Position numbers and translations under genes: made by a program. From an uncultured Lachnospiraceae bacterium (GTDB lineage: Bacteria; Bacillota; Clostridia; Lachnospirales; Lachnospiraceae): a stretch of DNA of 64,000 nt. The DNA lies in assembly GCA_910578605.1 (NCBI GenBank), contig CAJTQG010000007.1, positions 1-64,000 of the forward strand, written 5' to 3'. Below, piece after piece: positions 63,457 to 64,000 of the stretch (positions are counted from its first letter, which is position 1; the number at the start of each line of letters is the position of its first letter). Under the pieces are notes generated by a model, which was not told where the DNA came from, made no database searches, and saw only the letters and a list, made by a program, of their open reading frames with translations.

Positions 63457-63643
63457 TTTATTGCCCCTTTCTTTCAAAATTTGTTTCTATACATTTGCTT
63501 TGCATAAGCTTTTTATTAGCATTTCCAAAAAATGGGCTTCAAAACCCAATCTTTTTTATTGTAACATAGATTTCCTTATATTTCCACCATAGAAATTTAT
63601 GCAACCCCCTTCCCCATACAGATAATATTAAGAAATCCATTGC

Positions 63644-63672
63644 TTGTCTAACAAATATTCCTATGATATAAT
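63644..63672 (+). promoter_or_regulatory. Sigma-A promoter of the last gene
   Basis: TTGTCT (63644-63649), 17-nt spacer, TATAAT (63667-63672), 88 nt before the start codon. The 63457-63759 gap shows no other clear feature apart from a short TGGG/CCCA hairpin near 63520-63545. Confidence 0.65.
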
Positions 63673-63759
63673 ACGACAATAATAGTACAATCTTTCCTAT
63701 TGAACGTACTTATTCTTTCAATGCTTACATGAACTATAAAAACTTAGTGAGGGCTTGTT

Positions 63760-64000
63760 ATGTCAGAAAAAAATCGTATCTATATATGGGATAATTTAAA
63801 ATTTGTATTGATTTTGCTAGTTGTAATCGGTCATTTTGCAGATTGTAATATCTTATCCCCTTCTTTTAAAAGTACCTATCTTTTCATATATGCATTTCAT
63901 ATGCCTATCTTTATTTTTATATCAGGCTTAATGCATAAAAACGACAATATATGCAACAAAGTTTATATGTATTTATGTTTATATTTTTTATTGAAGGTCA
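63760..64000 (+). CDS. Acyltransferase-3 family membrane protein (partial, 3' end beyond window)
   Basis: The frame starts MSEKNRIYIWDNLKFVLILL and continues to the window edge (about 80 residues). IYIWDNLKFVLILLVVIGHF and FHMPIFIFISGLMHK are the first two motifs of acyltransferase-3 proteins such as those that O-acetylate surface polysaccharide. AGGG lies 6 nt before the ATG. Together with the opposite-strand cluster it suggests a surface-glycan region. Confidence 0.8.
   Translation, partial: MSEKNRIYIWDNLKFVLILLVVIGHFADCNILSPSFKSTYLFIYAFHMPIFIFISGLMHKNDNICNKVYMYLCLYFLLKV

Noticed and set aside
1..64000. CRISPR array
   Set aside because: No regularly spaced short repeats with unique spacers were seen.

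Overview
The window reads as a chromosome segment of a low-GC, spore-forming, probably motile member of the Clostridia, most likely Lachnospiraceae. The evidence is a sporulation/division operon (HU, RqcP, YabP, YabQ, DivIC, SpoIIE, TilS, FtsH), SpoVT, a chemosensory cluster, cyclic-di-GMP riboswitches and strong Shine-Dalgarno (SD) sequences. Nearly every gene has an SD, and several annotated starts were moved to the codon the SD supports.

Layout. 1-6.7 kb: a large secreted RHS/YD-repeat protein with a caspase-like C-terminus, preceded by two cyclic-di-GMP-I riboswitches (each with its own promoter) and followed by tandem lipoprotein genes; then a coiled-coil protein with a flagellar-sigma-like promoter. 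6.7-9.4 kb: trpD and mgtE. 9.5-18.1 kb: the hup-to-ftsH sporulation/division operon, including a 21-bp-spaced Spo0A-type promoter at spoIIE. 18.2-21.2 kb: a chemoreceptor, spoVT, and a decayed small locus (peptidase C-terminal fragment plus a small protein). 21.3-32.0 kb: a chemosensory operon (kinase, degenerate HD-GYP, CheR, CheB, CheY, CheA, CheW, MCP, Hpt) and a separate intact HD-GYP response regulator. 33.0-39.1 kb: an RNA-repair island of rtcB, slipin and two WYL regulators, with a structured RNA between rtcB and slipin. 39.1-41.9 kb: ABC exporter with GntR regulator. 42-50 kb: accessory region full of broken mobile-element pieces (two integrase C-termini, a TnpV remnant, diverged repeats) and cargo (Nudix-pyrophosphatase fusion, acetyltransferases, ABC/TetR, aminoglycoside phosphotransferase-like, nitroreductase). 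50.1-52.6 kb: a second cyclic-di-GMP-riboswitch locus, encoding a carbohydrate-binding plus lysozyme-like exoprotein and a small membrane protein, with a decayed duplicate of its end. 52.9-57.9 kb: paired Ktr/Trk potassium uptake genes. 58.4-64 kb: cell-surface polymer genes (glf, acyltransferases, a GT2/glycerophosphotransferase).

Two observations stand out. First, the 643-bp gap between rtcB and the slipin gene encodes an RNA that folds as a complete but circularly permuted tRNA: T-arm, short acceptor stem closed by a GAAA loop, D-arm, with a 5-bp anticodon stem formed by the outer strands. This is the architecture of bacterial YrlA-type Y RNAs, but no Ro60 gene is in the window. Second, two cyclic-di-GMP-riboswitch loci share a plan: leader riboswitch, secreted protein with a putative lytic C-terminal domain, then small duplicated lipoprotein or membrane-protein genes. 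A third locus appears to be a decayed version. I infer a cyclic-di-GMP-gated family of surface effector/immunity loci, with HD-GYP proteins in the same neighbourhood as possible modulators of the signal. Toxicity and immunity are inferences from architecture only.
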